64,000 nucleotides of DNA from Chitinimonas prasina (lineage in GTDB: Bacteria; Pseudomonadota; Gammaproteobacteria; Burkholderiales; Chitinimonadaceae), in NCBI RefSeq assembly GCF_030160395.1, contig NZ_BSOG01000001.1, forward strand, positions 1,020,117 to 1,084,116, read 5' to 3'. Shown piece after piece: positions 38,257 to 49,698 of the stretch. How positions within the stretch are numbered: the first letter of the stretch is position 1; every line of letters begins with the position of its first letter. Below the pieces are notes generated by a model. It was given only the letters and a program-made list of their open reading frames with translations, made no database searches and was not told the origin of the DNA. The translations under genes were made by a program, and so were the position numbers.

Positions 38257-38260
<4 letters not shown>
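37214..38260 (+). CDS. fepG: ferric-catecholate ABC transporter permease FepG
   Basis: A 348-residue FecCD-family permease paired with FepD. Signatures are EWRLPRVVMALVVGGALGMS, SLIRNPLGSPDVIGFNTGAY and GPISFIALAAPQIAQRL. An N-terminal cytoplasmic stretch of about 30 residues precedes the first membrane helix. Its ATG overlaps the fepD stop (ATGA), and its stop overlaps the fepC start in the same way, so fepDGC is a translationally coupled operon. Confidence 0.93.
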
Positions 38261-39120
<860 letters not shown>

Positions 39121-39188
39121 CGCCACTGCTTCCAATGCCTTTACATTCGCCACCTAAATTCAACGATGAACGCGCAAGCGGACTCTAG

Positions 39189-39210
39189 GCCGGCGCCTTG
39201 AGGCACCGGC
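39189..39210. terminator. hairpin between convergent fepC and NRPS gene
   Basis: GCCGGCGCC pairs with GGCACCGGC (one mismatch) across the loop TTGA, in the 101-base gap between the convergent stop codons. There is no T-tract in either direction, so it is a probable but not certain bidirectional terminator. Confidence 0.5.
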
Positions 39211-39221
39211 CCGAATAGCCC

Positions 39222-42200
39222 TCAACCCAAGGTATCAATCTCCCCCAGCAATTGCGCCAGGCACGGCCCCAGCACCTCCAGCGACGCCGGCGAGACGATG
39301 TCCTCGTGCGCGCAGTCGAACTCATGCACCGCTAGGCCGGCCACGAACGGTGCCCAGGTCTGCTGCACGTCCATGCCCTGCGGCAGGGTCCGCTTGGCGA
39401 CGAACAGCACCGCCTGGCCCTCGAACCGCTTGGTACTGGCCTGTGACAACAGGCGGACGGCGTCCTGGTAGTTGGCCACGATATGGCCAAACATCTCGGT
39501 CTTCTCGCGCAGCATGAAATCGTCCGCTGCCTCTTCGGTCGCCGCCATGAACTGCGCCTGCTCGCGCGCCACCTCGGACTTAGCCTCCTCCTCTGTCGGG
39601 CCGCTCCAGTCCTGTCCCTCGGGTGGGTAGGTATCGAGCAGGCCCAGGAAGGCCACCGTCTCGCCTTCTGCCTGCAACCTTGCAGCCAGGCCCTGTGCCA
39701 CCGTGCCGCCCAGCGAATAGCCGATCAGGTGATAGGGGCCCAGTGGCTGTATGCGCCGTAGGTTGGTCAGGTGCTGTTCCACCATGGCCGGCATGTCGGC
39801 GCTGGCCGCGATCGCACCTTGCGGCCGTGGCGACTGCAGCCCGACCAGGCCCAGGCCCTCGGGCAGGTAGCGGGAGAAGCCGCTGTACTGCCAGGCAAAG
39901 CCCGATGCCGGGTGGATGCAGAACAAGGGTTTGCCCTGGCCGGGCCGCAGGTGCAGCACCTCGCCGAAACCGGCATTGGCCGGGTCTGCCGCCTGCCCGG
40001 CATCGCCCAGTACGGCAGCCAGCTTGGCCACCGTGGGCGAGACCATGATCTGCCCGACCGACACACCCTGCCGCAATTCGCGCCGCAGTTCTGCCGCCAG
40101 TCGCATGGCCAGCAGCGAGTGGCCGCCCCGTGCAAAGAAATCGTCCTCCGCCAGCACGGCCGGCACCGCCAGGATACGGGCAAAGGCCGCCGCCACCTGG
40201 CTCTCCAGGCCTGGCCGCGGCAACCGGCCGCCGGATGCAGCCGCGCCGGATGGCTCGGGTAGAGCCTTGCGGTCCAGCTTGCCGTTGGCACTGAGCGGAA
40301 AACTGGCCAGGCTGACGATCGCCACCGGCACCATATGCGCGGGCATCCGGGCCGCCAGCGCCGCGCGCAAGGCCGTAGTGTCCAAGTCCGCCGCGGGATC
40401 GCTGGGAACCACATAGCCCACCAGTTGCCGGGTATCGGCTCCTGCCATGCCCGGCTGGCTGCCCAGGGTGCGGGCATGCACCACTGCCCGTGCAACGCCG
40501 GGCTGTATCAGCAGCACCGCCTCGATCTCGCCCAGCTCGATGCGCTGTCCGCGTATCTTGACCTGGTCATCGCTGCGGCCCAGGTATTCCACATCGCCGG
40601 TCGGCAGCCAGCGCGCCACGTCGCCGGTACGGTACATGCGCTCGCCATCGCCCCAGGGGTCGGCCACAAAGCGGGTCGCCGTCAGGTCGGGCCGGCCCAG
40701 ATAGCCATGGGCCAGCTGTATGCCGGCCAGGTACAGCTCGCCCGGCACGCCCACCGGCACCGGCCGCAGGTAGTGGTCGAGGATGCGCAGCTGGGTGTTC
40801 CAGACCGGGCGGCCGATAGGTACGCTGGCCGCCAGCCGGGTACCGGCGTCGTCATCTGCCGCCGGCTTGTAGCTGACATCAACGGCCGCTTCGGTGGGGC
40901 CGTACAGATTATGCAATGGCGCCGCCAGCAACACGCCATACAGGTAGGCCAGTTCGCGCGAGAGGGCTTCGCCGCTGCAGAATACCCGGCGCAGGCTGGC
41001 GCAATGGCCTGCCTCCGCGACCGGCAGCCCTTGCAGGTGGCCCACGAAGGCCGCCAGCATCGAGGGCACAAAGTGCGCTGTGGTAATGCCTTGCTCGTCG
41101 ATCAGGCGCAGCAGGGCCTCCGGGTCGCGGTGCGACTCAGGCGGTGCCATGTAGAGGCGCGCTCCGTACAGCAATGGCCAGAAGAACTCCCAGACCGACA
41201 CATCGAAACTGCAGGGTGTCTTCTGCAGCACCACGTCCTCGGCGCTCAGGCCATACTCATGCTGCATCCACACCAGCCGGTTGACGATGGCCTGGTGCGA
41301 TACCAGCACCCCCTTGGGCCGGCCCGTGGAGCCGGAGGTGTACAGCAGATAGGCCGGATGCTCAGGCGTGAGCCCGTCCGCCGCACAGGCCGGCAGAGGC
41401 TGGCCGGCATCCGGCTCCAGCGCATCGACCAGGAACAGCTTGCCCAGGTGTGCAAAGCGCGCCGCCAGTGCGCTGGTGGTCACGATCGCGGCAGGCTTTG
41501 CGTCGCCGACCATATAGGCCAGGCGCTCGTCTGGGTAGCCGGTATCCAGCGGCAGGTAGGCCGCTCCGGCCTCTATCGCCGCCATCAGCGCCAGGCTGAG
41601 CAGGACCGAACGCGGCAGCGCCACGGCGACAATATCGCCCAGCCCCACCCCGGCCGCCTGCATGCGCGCACCCAGCAGTGCTACCTGGCGGCGCGTCTGC
41701 CAGTAGTCCAGCTGGTGTACCTCGTCCAGCAGCGCCGGCCACTGGGGCGTGCGCCCGGCCTGCTCCGCCAGCATGGCGCGCAAGGTCGTGCTTGGCACCT
41801 CGGCCTGGGTGGCGTTGATCGCGTCCACCAGCTGCAGCTCGGCGGGCGTCGGTGCCAGATAGTCGCCCCACGGCAGCTCAGGCCGGTAGGCCAGGTAGTC
41901 CAGCAGCATGCGTAGCCGCTCGGCCAGCAAGGCCGGCTCGCGCACCAGATTGCGATACTCGATCAACAGCCGCAGCTGCTCGCCCGGCAGTACCAGGACG
42001 GTGAGCGGGTAATGGGTATGGCCACGGTTGCGCAGCGCACCCAGTTGCGCACCACGGTAGTTCCGGGCATGCAGATCATCCTGGTCCGGGTAGTTCTCCA
42101 CCACCAGCAGGGTATCGAACAGATTGGTCTGCCCCGCCAGCCGCTGTATCTCGCCCAGGCCCAGGCCATCGTTCTCCAGCAGCTGTATCTGCTGCGCCTG

Positions 42201-45200
42201 CACGGCGGTCAGTTGCGCCAGCAGCGGCTGTTGCGGGTTGAGGCGGATACGTACCGGAATGGTGTTGCTGAACAGGCCAATATGCTCGTCTATGCCATCC
42301 ACCGGGCTGAAGCGGCCCGATACCGGCGATCCAAACACCACATCGTCGCGGCCGGTGAGGATGGACAGCAATGCCGCCCACACCCCCTGCATCAGGGTAT
42401 TGAGCGTCACCCCCTGCTCTCGGCAACGGGCCGTCAGTGCCTGCTCCAGCTTGGCGGGGACGACCATCTCCAGCTCGTGTACCTCCGGTTCGGCTGTCTC
42501 GCCGCCATACAGCAAGGTGGGTTTGGCATGGTCCAGTACCTCGCGCCATAGCGTCCGCGCCGCAGCCAGGTCGCGCCGCGACAGGGCCTGTACCACGGTG
42601 GCGTAGTCCACCCGCGTAGGCCGCAGGCATGCGGGGCCGTCACCGTAGGCCAGCAGCAGGTCGCGCAACAGGATGGGCGTGGACCAGCCGTCCACCACCA
42701 AGTGGTGGGCGGTGATGAACAGGCTGTGCACGGCGTCGCCATGGTGCGCCAGCAGAGCATGCAGCAAGGGTGCCTTGCCGGCCGTGCCGATGACGAAATC
42801 GCGATCCAGCTCGGCGCGCTCCAGTTCCTGCAGGGCCGCCGCCTGTGCATCGCGTGGCAGGCTGCCCAGATCAACCTCCTGCCAGGGCCAGCGGTGCCCT
42901 GCCTGCGTGGGCGGCAAGGGCAGCACCTGCAGTGCCTCCTGCCGCAATTCGTCGTCAAACCGCGCCCCCAGCTGAGGATGGCGCCTCAGCACGGCCTCCA
43001 GCGCATCGCGCAGGCCGGCCACATCGATCGGCCCGGTGAAATCCAGCCGGGTGATGGAGTTGTACTTGCTCGCGGTCTCGCCCAGTTGTGCGTGGAACAG
43101 CAGCCCTTCCTGCAAGGGCAAGACGGGCAGCACCGCCGCCAGGGGGCCATGCCGCTCGCGCAAGGCCGCCAGCTCGGCAGCGCTCAGCGTCAGCCCCGGC
43201 GCCAGCGGGGTCTGCGCCGCCACCAGCGTGTCACTGGCGGCATCGGCATGCTGCTGCGCATACGCCGCCAGCTCGCCGGCATGCTGCGCCAGCGCCTGGT
43301 GCAGATGGGCGATGGTGGCCTCGTCGTGGATGGCTGGCGCCCAGCTCCAGTTCAGCGCCAGGCGCGGCCTGGCAGCGCCCTCTTCAACAAAGGCATTGAG
43401 TTCCAGCCCGTACAACATCGCCATGTCCGGGTCCATGTCCACGGCAAAGGCATCGGCGAAGCAGCCGCCGGCCCGCTGCGGCATCCAGTCGCCCTCGCTG
43501 GCGCCAAAGCGGCCCAAGTAGTTGAACAGCATGGCCGGCCTATGCAGTGCCTCCAGCGCTGCCAGCGCCGGCCCATGGTCGTCGTCCAGATAGCGCAGCA
43601 CACCGTAGCCCAGGCCCCGCTCAGGTATCTGCCGCAAGCCCTGCTTGATAGCCCGCACCGCCTCCACTGGCGTTGTCACGGCACGCAGATCAAGGCCCAC
43701 CGGGTATTCGGCCGTCAGCCAGCCCACGGTGCGCCCCAGGTCCACACGCTCGTCGTCGCTCTGCCGCCCGTGCGATTCCATCGCCAGGCGCAGCTGGGGC
43801 GAGCCGAAGACGGTCTTGCAGGCCATGCTCACGGCCGTCAGCAGTATTTCCTCGACGTTGGCGCGGTAGGCGGCTGGCAGGCTCAGCAGCAAGGCGTCGG
43901 TCAGGTCGGCGTCGAGCAGCGTGCGCTGCTGTCTGGCCGCGCCATAGTGATCCTGGGTGGCATCAAGCGGTCGCCGGCCCCAGGCAGGGAGCGGGTCGGC
44001 CAGCATGCCCCGCCACATGGCCAGCTCGGCACGGCGGGCAGGCACGCTGGCGGCCAGGCTGCGCGACCAGTCCGGCAGTGCCGTCTCCTCACGCGGCACC
44101 ATGGGCGTCACACCGGCCATGGCGGCCTCGCAGGCAAGGGCCAGTTCGGACAGCAGGACGCGCCAGGACACCCCATCGACCGCCAGATGGTGGATCACCC
44201 ACAGCAGCGAGGCCTCGCCTGCGCTGCTGGTCAGGCGGATCGCCTGCATCATCAGACCTTGCGATGGCACCAGGCGGGCAGCGGCCTGCCGGAACAGCGA
44301 GTCCAGCTCGCCATCGGCCAGCGCCGCTTCATGCAGGATGCGGCTATCGAGTTCGGCATGGATCTGGCCGAGCACCAGGCCATCGCCTTCCACCTTGCTG
44401 CGCAGGGCCGGGTGGGCGCGCTGCAGGGCCAGCAGCGCCTGCGCCAGGTGGCGCTTGGCCACGCCTGCAGGCAGCTTCAGCAGCACGGCCTGGGCGTAGC
44501 GCCTATCCAACCCGTAGTGCTGGTGGAACCAACTGACTATGGGTAAGCGGCCTACCTTGCCGACCGCGTCGCCCACCACAGACTCGACGCCGGCGAGTGC
44601 CTGCATGGCCCCGGCCATGCGCGACGGCGTGCGCAAGGCAAAGATGTCACGGGGGCGCAGCAGAAAACCGCCACGGCGCAGTTCACTCCCCAGGCTCATG
44701 GCCGAGATGCTGTCGCCCCCCAGGCTGAAGAAATCATCGTCCGCGCCCACGCCTGCCAGGCCCAGCACCTTGGCCACGCTCTGGCAGACCAGCCGTTCAG
44801 CCTCGGTGGCTGCTTCGCGCTGCGTGGCCGCAGCCTGCGGCACGATAGCGGGCAGGACCTTGCGGTCTATCTTGCCATTGACCGTCAAGGGCCATGCCGG
44901 CAGCAGCATCAAGGCGGCCGGCACCATATAGTCCGGCAGGTGGCCGGCCAGCTCGGCCAGCAGGGCCTGTTCCCGGCCCTCCTCAGCCGCCAGACCGTCC
45001 GCCAGCACGCAGTAGGCGACCAGGCGGTGGCTGCTGCCCACGGCCTGCGCCAGCACCACCGCACCCGTCACGCCCGGCAGCGCGGCCAGTGCATGCTCAA
45101 CCTCGCCCAGCTCGATACGGAAGCCGCGTACCTTGACCTGCTGGTCACCCCGGCCGATGAATTCCAGTTGCCCGTCGGCACGCCAGCGCACCAGGTCGCC

Positions 45201-47780
45201 AGTGCGGTACATCAGGCCGCCATCGGCCCAGGGGTCGGCCACGAAGCGGCTGGCCGTCATGGCCGGCCGACCCAGATAGCCCCGCGCCAGCCCCGGCCCG
45301 GCTATATACAGTTCGCCCACCATGCCGGTTGCCACCGGGCGCAGCTGGGCATCGAGCACATGGACGCGGGTGTTGGCCACCGGCCGCCCCACCACGGGCT
45401 CCTCGCTCAGGACGACATCGGCACTCAGGGTATCGACGGTGTATTCGGTGGGGCCATAGAAATTGTGCACCCGCAGGCTGGGGTACTGCCGCACTGTCCG
45501 CCACAGGGCCGGCGAGACCGCCTCGCTACCCACCAGGGCCAGGCAGGGCTGGTGCCAGCCTGCCGCCAGCAGGCCGCAATCCAGCATCTGCTGCAATAGC
45601 GAGGGCGGCATATCGATGGCGTCGATGGCCTGGCTGCGCACCAGTTCAACCAGCGCCTGGGCATCGCGCCGTAGCATCTCGTCGCACAGGTGCAGTTCTT
45701 GCCCCAGCACCAGCCAGAACAACTGCTCCCACGAGGCATCAAAAGCGAACGAAGTGCTGTGCATGGCCCGTAATCGGCGCCCGCCCAGGGCCGCCAGGGT
45801 GTCGCCATAGAGGCCATGGCGGTGCGATGCCAGCAGGTTGTTCAAACCCCCTCGGCAAGCCATCACGCCCTTGGGTGTGCCGGTGGAACCCGAGGTATAA
45901 ATCAGGTAGGCGAGGTGCGCGGCCTGCAATGGCTGGCGCCGCTCGCCATCATCGATAGGCATAAGCGACCGCGCAGCCATGCGCTGCATCACCACCGCGT
46001 CGTCCAGGCTCAGCACGCTGTCCATGGCCGGCAGCCGGCCGCGCAAGGCCGTCGTGGTCAGCAGCAGTGCCGGCCGGGCGTCCTCGCACATCAAGGCCAG
46101 ACGCTCATCGGGGTAATCCAGCTCCAATGGCAGATAGGCAGCGCCGGCCGCCAGTACGGCCAGGATGGCCACCACGGCCTGCGCGCCCCGTGGCAGTGCA
46201 ATGGCGACCACATCGTCCGCCCCCAGGCCCTGTACCAAAAGTTCCCGGCCCAGTTGGGCCACCTGCCCGGCCAGCGTGGCAAAGTCCAGCGCCTGGCCAT
46301 TGCACACCAGGGCGCGCTCCGCCGCCTGGCCCTCGGCCTGCTGCCAGAACACCGCCATGACATCGGCCGCATCGTCTACCATTGCCCCCTGCGACCACGC
46401 CGCCAGCCGGGCCAGCTCGGCCTGCCCCGGCAGTGCCGGCGCCGATAGCGGCGTCTGCTCACCGGCCAGCAGCCCGCGCAGCAGGGTATCGAGTCGTTCA
46501 GCGTGCAAAGCCAGCTCATCGGCGCGGTAACGGGCGGGATTGGCAGCCAGTTCCAGCGTCAGCGCGCCGTCTTCCAGCCACAGGCCGAACTCCAGGTCTT
46601 CCACCGGGCCAGCGGCCAGCAGATGGGTCATGCCGCTGGCACCTTCCAGCGCCAGCTGCTGGTCGTAGATCTTGAGATTGAGCGTCGGGCCATACAGTGC
46701 GCGGCGCGAGCCCACCAGGCCCATATCGCGCTGCAATTGCTCGGCATCGTAGCGCTCATGCCGGCGTATTTGGCGCAGCCCAGCCACCATGCGCTGCGCC
46801 AGCTGGGGCAAGGTCTCCTCGGCCTGCACCGTCACCTGCAGGGGCAGCACATTCACCACCGGCCCGCAAGCGCGAACCGCCACCGAGCCCAGGCGCCGCA
46901 TAAAGGGCACGCCCACCACAATGTCGGCCTGCCCGCTCAGGCGATGGAGGTAGGCCACGACCGCCGCCATGGCCAGTTCGGCCGGACTCAGGCGGTCGGC
47001 CTCGCCCAGCCGGGCCAGTTGTGCGACCTGTTGCGGCGGCCAATGCAGCCGCTGCCGCAGCACCTCGACATTGGCGACACTGGCCGGGCCGGCGTCGCGG
47101 CTGGACAGGCTGACCGGCAGGGCCAGGCGGCCCGCATAGTCCTGCCAGAAGGCCTTGTCGCGCTGCCAGGCTTCGCCCTGGCGATAAGCCTGGCTCTCTT
47201 CCACCACACGGCCGAACGGGACGAAAGGGCTGGCCGACGGTATCTCGCCACGGCGCAGCGCGTTGTAGATTTCAACCATGCGGCGGGTCAGCGCGGCAAA
47301 GCTGTAGCCATCGACACAGGCATGATGGTAGCGCTGATACCAGAACCAGCGATCGGCCCCAAGGCGCATCAGCTTATGGCAGAACAAGGGCGCCTCGCCA
47401 TCGGCAGGCAGCGCGTGCTCCAGGTCTGAACGCATCAGTTGCAGCGCCGCCGCGGCCGGATCGGGCTCGGCGGTCAGGTCCACGCACACGGGCCCTGGCA
47501 TGGCCGCCGGCAGCCTGTGCTGCGGCAATCGCTGCACCGGCCCTGCAGCCGTCTCGACAAAACGGGCATGCAGCGTATCTGCCTCGCTCAGCCCCTGCCG
47601 TATCGCCTGGGATAGCAGGTCGGTATCCACCTGGCCGGTCAATTCGGCATAGTGGGCCACGGTATAGAGATTCTTCCGGTCGGCAATCTGATCAGCCAGC
47701 CAGATGCCCAGCTGCGCGCCGAGCAAGGGCAGTTCCAGCAGGTCGTCGGCAGGCGACTGCGATTTTGCGGTATTCAACAC
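39222..47780 (-). CDS. two-module siderophore NRPS (C-A-PCP-E-C-A-PCP-TE)
   Basis: A 2852-residue synthetase. A DHB-accepting condensation domain (HHACVDG, 152-158) is followed by adenylation domain 1 (about 475-985) and PCP1 (S1024). An epimerase follows (about 1078-1510; HHLAVDG 1197-1203, FNYLGRF), then a second condensation domain (HHLVVDG 1692-1698), adenylation domain 2 (about 1995-2510), PCP2 (S2555) and an EntF-like thioesterase (S2689, H2825). The specificity residues of A2 read DVWHFSLVDK, the EntF serine code. Those of A1 read DAEDLGFVDK, resembling codes for basic residues. The expected unit is DHB-D-(basic)-L-Ser, oligomerised or released by the thioesterase. The GTG at 47780 (AAGGGA upstream) is preferred; a longer frame overlaps the MbtH gene. 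Confidence 0.95.
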   Translation of the reverse strand: MLNTAKSQSPADDLLELPLLGAQLGIWLADQIADRKNLYTVAHYAELTGQVDTDLLSQAIRQGLSEADTLHARFVETAAGPVQRLPQHRLPAAMPGPVCVDLTAEPDPAAAALQLMRSDLEHALPADGEAPLFCHKLMRLGADRWFWYQRYHHACVDGYSFAALTRRMVEIYNALRRGEIPSASPFVPFGRVVEESQAYRQGEAWQRDKAFWQDYAGRLALPVSLSSRDAGPASVANVEVLRQRLHWPPQQVAQLARLGEADRLSPAELAMAAVVAYLHRLSGQADIVVGVPFMRRLGSVAVRACGPVVNVLPLQVTVQAEETLPQLAQRMVAGLRQIRRHERYDAEQLQRDMGLVGSRRALYGPTLNLKIYDQQLALEGASGMTHLLAAGPVEDLEFGLWLEDGALTLELAANPARYRADELALHAERLDTLLRGLLAGEQTPLSAPALPGQAELARLAAWSQGAMVDDAADVMAVFWQQAEGQAAERALVCNGQALDFATLAGQVAQLGRELLVQGLGADDVVAIALPRGAQAVVAILAVLAAGAAYLPLELDYPDERLALMCEDARPALLLTTTALRGRLPAMDSVLSLDDAVVMQRMAARSLMPIDDGERRQPLQAAHLAYLIYTSGSTGTPKGVMACRGGLNNLLASHRHGLYGDTLAALGGRRLRAMHSTSFAFDASWEQLFWLVLGQELHLCDEMLRRDAQALVELVRSQAIDAIDMPPSLLQQMLDCGLLAAGWHQPCLALVGSEAVSPALWRTVRQYPSLRVHNFYGPTEYTVDTLSADVVLSEEPVVGRPVANTRVHVLDAQLRPVATGMVGELYIAGPGLARGYLGRPAMTASRFVADPWADGGLMYRTGDLVRWRADGQLEFIGRGDQQVKVRGFRIELGEVEHALAALPGVTGAVVLAQAVGSSHRLVAYCVLADGLAAEEGREQALLAELAGHLPDYMVPAALMLLPAWPLTVNGKIDRKVLPAIVPQAAATQREAATEAERLVCQSVAKVLGLAGVGADDDFFSLGGDSISAMSLGSELRRGGFLLRPRDIFALRTPSRMAGAMQALAGVESVVGDAVGKVGRLPIVSWFHQHYGLDRRYAQAVLLKLPAGVAKRHLAQALLALQRAHPALRSKVEGDGLVLGQIHAELDSRILHEAALADGELDSLFRQAAARLVPSQGLMMQAIRLTSSAGEASLLWVIHHLAVDGVSWRVLLSELALACEAAMAGVTPMVPREETALPDWSRSLAASVPARRAELAMWRGMLADPLPAWGRRPLDATQDHYGAARQQRTLLDADLTDALLLSLPAAYRANVEEILLTAVSMACKTVFGSPQLRLAMESHGRQSDDERVDLGRTVGWLTAEYPVGLDLRAVTTPVEAVRAIKQGLRQIPERGLGYGVLRYLDDDHGPALAALEALHRPAMLFNYLGRFGASEGDWMPQRAGGCFADAFAVDMDPDMAMLYGLELNAFVEEGAARPRLALNWSWAPAIHDEATIAHLHQALAQHAGELAAYAQQHADAASDTLVAAQTPLAPGLTLSAAELAALRERHGPLAAVLPVLPLQEGLLFHAQLGETASKYNSITRLDFTGPIDVAGLRDALEAVLRRHPQLGARFDDELRQEALQVLPLPPTQAGHRWPWQEVDLGSLPRDAQAAALQELERAELDRDFVIGTAGKAPLLHALLAHHGDAVHSLFITAHHLVVDGWSTPILLRDLLLAYGDGPACLRPTRVDYATVVQALSRRDLAAARTLWREVLDHAKPTLLYGGETAEPEVHELEMVVPAKLEQALTARCREQGVTLNTLMQGVWAALLSILTGRDDVVFGSPVSGRFSPVDGIDEHIGLFSNTIPVRIRLNPQQPLLAQLTAVQAQQIQLLENDGLGLGEIQRLAGQTNLFDTLLVVENYPDQDDLHARNYRGAQLGALRNRGHTHYPLTVLVLPGEQLRLLIEYRNLVREPALLAERLRMLLDYLAYRPELPWGDYLAPTPAELQLVDAINATQAEVPSTTLRAMLAEQAGRTPQWPALLDEVHQLDYWQTRRQVALLGARMQAAGVGLGDIVAVALPRSVLLSLALMAAIEAGAAYLPLDTGYPDERLAYMVGDAKPAAIVTTSALAARFAHLGKLFLVDALEPDAGQPLPACAADGLTPEHPAYLLYTSGSTGRPKGVLVSHQAIVNRLVWMQHEYGLSAEDVVLQKTPCSFDVSVWEFFWPLLYGARLYMAPPESHRDPEALLRLIDEQGITTAHFVPSMLAAFVGHLQGLPVAEAGHCASLRRVFCSGEALSRELAYLYGVLLAAPLHNLYGPTEAAVDVSYKPAADDDAGTRLAASVPIGRPVWNTQLRILDHYLRPVPVGVPGELYLAGIQLAHGYLGRPDLTATRFVADPWGDGERMYRTGDVARWLPTGDVEYLGRSDDQVKIRGQRIELGEIEAVLLIQPGVARAVVHARTLGSQPGMAGADTRQLVGYVVPSDPAADLDTTALRAALAARMPAHMVPVAIVSLASFPLSANGKLDRKALPEPSGAAASGGRLPRPGLESQVAAAFARILAVPAVLAEDDFFARGGHSLLAMRLAAELRRELRQGVSVGQIMVSPTVAKLAAVLGDAGQAADPANAGFGEVLHLRPGQGKPLFCIHPASGFAWQYSGFSRYLPEGLGLVGLQSPRPQGAIAASADMPAMVEQHLTNLRRIQPLGPYHLIGYSLGGTVAQGLAARLQAEGETVAFLGLLDTYPPEGQDWSGPTEEEAKSEVAREQAQFMAATEEAADDFMLREKTEMFGHIVANYQDAVRLLSQASTKRFEGQAVLFVAKRTLPQGMDVQQTWAPFVAGLAVHEFDCAHEDIVSPASLEVLGPCLAQLLGEIDTLG

Positions 47781-47850
47781 GTCGTAGTTCCCTTGGCCTG
47801 GGCCGGCCCGCCTGGTAGGCCGGCCGCCATGGCGATAGACAGCGGCCGGG

Positions 47851-48063
47851 TCAGGCGCCGCGCAGTTGGCGGGGGCGGATATCGGCCCAGTTGGTATCGA
47901 GGTAGGCCATGCAGGCCGCGCGACTCTCGGGGCCCAGCACGCTATGCCAGCCGGCGGGCACGGCCGCCAGCGTGGGCCACAGGCTGTACTGCGCCTGCGC
48001 ATTGATCAGCACCAGAAAAGTCTGGCTTTCGTCGTCAAACGGATTGGGGGTGTCGGCATGCAT
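47851..48063 (-). CDS. ybdZ: MbtH-like NRPS accessory protein
   Basis: A 70-residue MbtH-family protein: NPFDDE near the N-terminus, then [30 protein letters not shown] and a C-terminal NWADIRP. These proteins bind NRPS adenylation domains and aid folding and activity. The ATG has GAAGGAG a few bases upstream. The gene lies immediately before the NRPS gene (71-base gap), in the usual MbtH-EntF order. Confidence 0.93.
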   Translation of the reverse strand: MHADTPNPFDDESQTFLVLINAQAQYSLWPTLAAVPAGWHSVLGPESRAACMAYLDTNWADIRPRQLRGA

Positions 48064-48117
48064 GGTTTTCTCCTTCAGATCGCCACCCCGCCTGGGCTGG
48101 CTTATGGTGTATGCGGG

Positions 48118-49485
48118 CTAGCGGGCCTGGTCGGCCGACATAGGTAACGCGGTATCCGTGCGAGTGCCGCTCGGCGCCGCCAGCAACCAGGCCAGGCCGT
48201 CAAGCAGGCCACCGCGCCAGCAAAGCCAGTCGTGGCCACCTTCGAACTGCTGGTAGGCCACGGCATGGCCAGCCTGGCACAAGCCCTCATGCACGCTGTC
48301 GTTCAGGTCTATCATCACGTCCTCGCGGCTGCCCACCTCCAGAAAAACCCGCAGGTGGCCAGGCGGCAAGGTGCCGTCAGTCAGCAGTTCGGCCAGCCGG
48401 CCACGGCTGCCGGGTTTGCGTGGGCAGGCCTCGCCCGGCGGCGCCTGCAGGAGTTCCACATAGGGCCACCAGAACGAGCCCGACTGGCTCAGCACCGCAC
48501 CAAAGCGCTGCGGATGGTGCAGCCCGGCATAGAGGGCGGCCAGCCCTCCCAGGCTCTGGCCCGCCACCACGGTACGGGCCGGCTTGGAGCTACTGGGTAC
48601 CAGGCCGGCGACCCAGGGCAACAATTCATGCTGCACGGCCTGCCAGAACAGGGGATTGCACGACAGCTCCGCCTGGCGGTAGCCACCGTCGATGACATCG
48701 ATCAGGACATAGACGGCGGCAGGCAGATCGCCCGCCTCGGTGCGGGCCTCAAGCGCAGAAAAGATGGGCATGCGCTCAGCCCAGTGCTGCCCGTCCAGCA
48801 GCAGCACCAAGGGTCGCGCCAGCTGCTCGGCCGGGGTATCGGCCTGGCCACAGGCATAGACCCAGACAGTTCGCTGGTTGCCCAGCAAGTCACTTTTCCA
48901 ATGCAGCTTCTTCAGGTGCTGCGCAGCCTGGCCTTTGCCCTCACCACGGTCATGCACCCGCCAGGCAGACTGGTCGGGTGCGCCGGGCAGGTGCAAGGCG
49001 GACAGCATGCCGGCCCAGCCGCTGGCATGGGGCGGCAGTGGGTTCAGGGCATCGGCCTGCGCCAGCCCCATGACCGACCGCCACCACTGTCGGTGACGGT
49101 CACGCCTGTCCTCCAGCGTGCCCTCGGCCATCGGCGGCAACAGGCTGGCATCGACCGGAATAAAGGCATAGCTGCCCCGCCAGCTGGCAGGCAGCAGCAC
49201 CTGCCAGTACCACACATCGGTGCCGGCAATGCGCTGCAGCGATTCGGGGTCGAAGGCATGGTGGTTGGTCACCGAGTTCACATCGATATAGACCCGGTGG
49301 GTAGCAGAGCGGGATTCATCCCCTGCCGGATCGCGCCAGAGAAAGGTGATGCAATAGGTATCCTCGGCCACCGGCTCGCACAGCGGCGCGCCCAGCTTGG
49401 CAACTGCCTGCCACCATCGCTCACTGCCCACCTCCACCGCTTGCAGCCAGGCTGCCGTTTCGGGTGCCACAGGGTTCAAATCCAC
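48118..49485 (-). CDS. fes: enterochelin esterase (Fes-like)
   Basis: A protein of about 455 residues, closely Fes-like: the N-terminal GSERWWQAV and GTDVWYWQVLLPASWRGSY blocks, then a C-terminal alpha/beta hydrolase with the nucleophile in VVAGQSLGGLAALYAGLHHP (S311) and H418 in GGHDWLCWRGG. Cytoplasmic Fes hydrolyses the serine ester backbone of ferric catecholates to free iron, implying that the siderophore here has Ser ester links. The GTG at 49485 follows GGAGG closely; a TTG six bases later is also possible. It is first in the fes-mbtH-NRPS operon, divergent from the TonB receptor across a Fur box. Confidence 0.92.
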   Translation of the reverse strand: MDLNPVAPETAAWLQAVEVGSERWWQAVAKLGAPLCEPVAEDTYCITFLWRDPAGDESRSATHRVYIDVNSVTNHHAFDPESLQRIAGTDVWYWQVLLPASWRGSYAFIPVDASLLPPMAEGTLEDRRDRHRQWWRSVMGLAQADALNPLPPHASGWAGMLSALHLPGAPDQSAWRVHDRGEGKGQAAQHLKKLHWKSDLLGNQRTVWVYACGQADTPAEQLARPLVLLLDGQHWAERMPIFSALEARTEAGDLPAAVYVLIDVIDGGYRQAELSCNPLFWQAVQHELLPWVAGLVPSSSKPARTVVAGQSLGGLAALYAGLHHPQRFGAVLSQSGSFWWPYVELLQAPPGEACPRKPGSRGRLAELLTDGTLPPGHLRVFLEVGSREDVMIDLNDSVHEGLCQAGHAVAYQQFEGGHDWLCWRGGLLDGLAWLLAAPSGTRTDTALPMSADQAR

Positions 49486-49616
49486 TCTCCTCCAGAATGC
49501 CCAGCAGCACAGCCAGGTTGGTAGCCTTGGCCGCACTGGGCTGATATCCCGCAACGTCTCTCCAGACCCAAAGCGGCGTAGCGCCCATCTAGGCTCGGTG
49601 CGGCGTTTTATGTAAT

Positions 49617-49635
49617 AATGAGAAATATTATCATT
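49617..49635. promoter_or_regulatory. Fur box between fes and the TonB receptor gene
   Basis: AATGAGAAATATTATCATT fits the 7-1-7 pattern as TGAGAAA-T-ATTATCA. It is in the divergent region between the fes operon and the receptor gene, so both are probably iron-repressed. Confidence 0.8.
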
Positions 49636-49698
49636 TGTATTCTTAATTGAGAATACGCTGAGACGCTGTATAGATCATCACCAGGGAAAGAAACCACG

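Noticed and set aside
42702-44546. 614-codon plus-strand ORF inside the NRPS gene
   Set aside because: It lies antisense to conserved NRPS epimerase and condensation motifs. Its Gln/His/Arg-rich translation is typical of a shadow frame in GC-rich DNA.
47781-48002. N-terminal extension of the NRPS frame to 48002
   Set aside because: It would overlap the MbtH-like gene and adds Arg/Pro-rich sequence unlike any condensation domain. The GTG at 47780 fits the EntF-type N-terminus.
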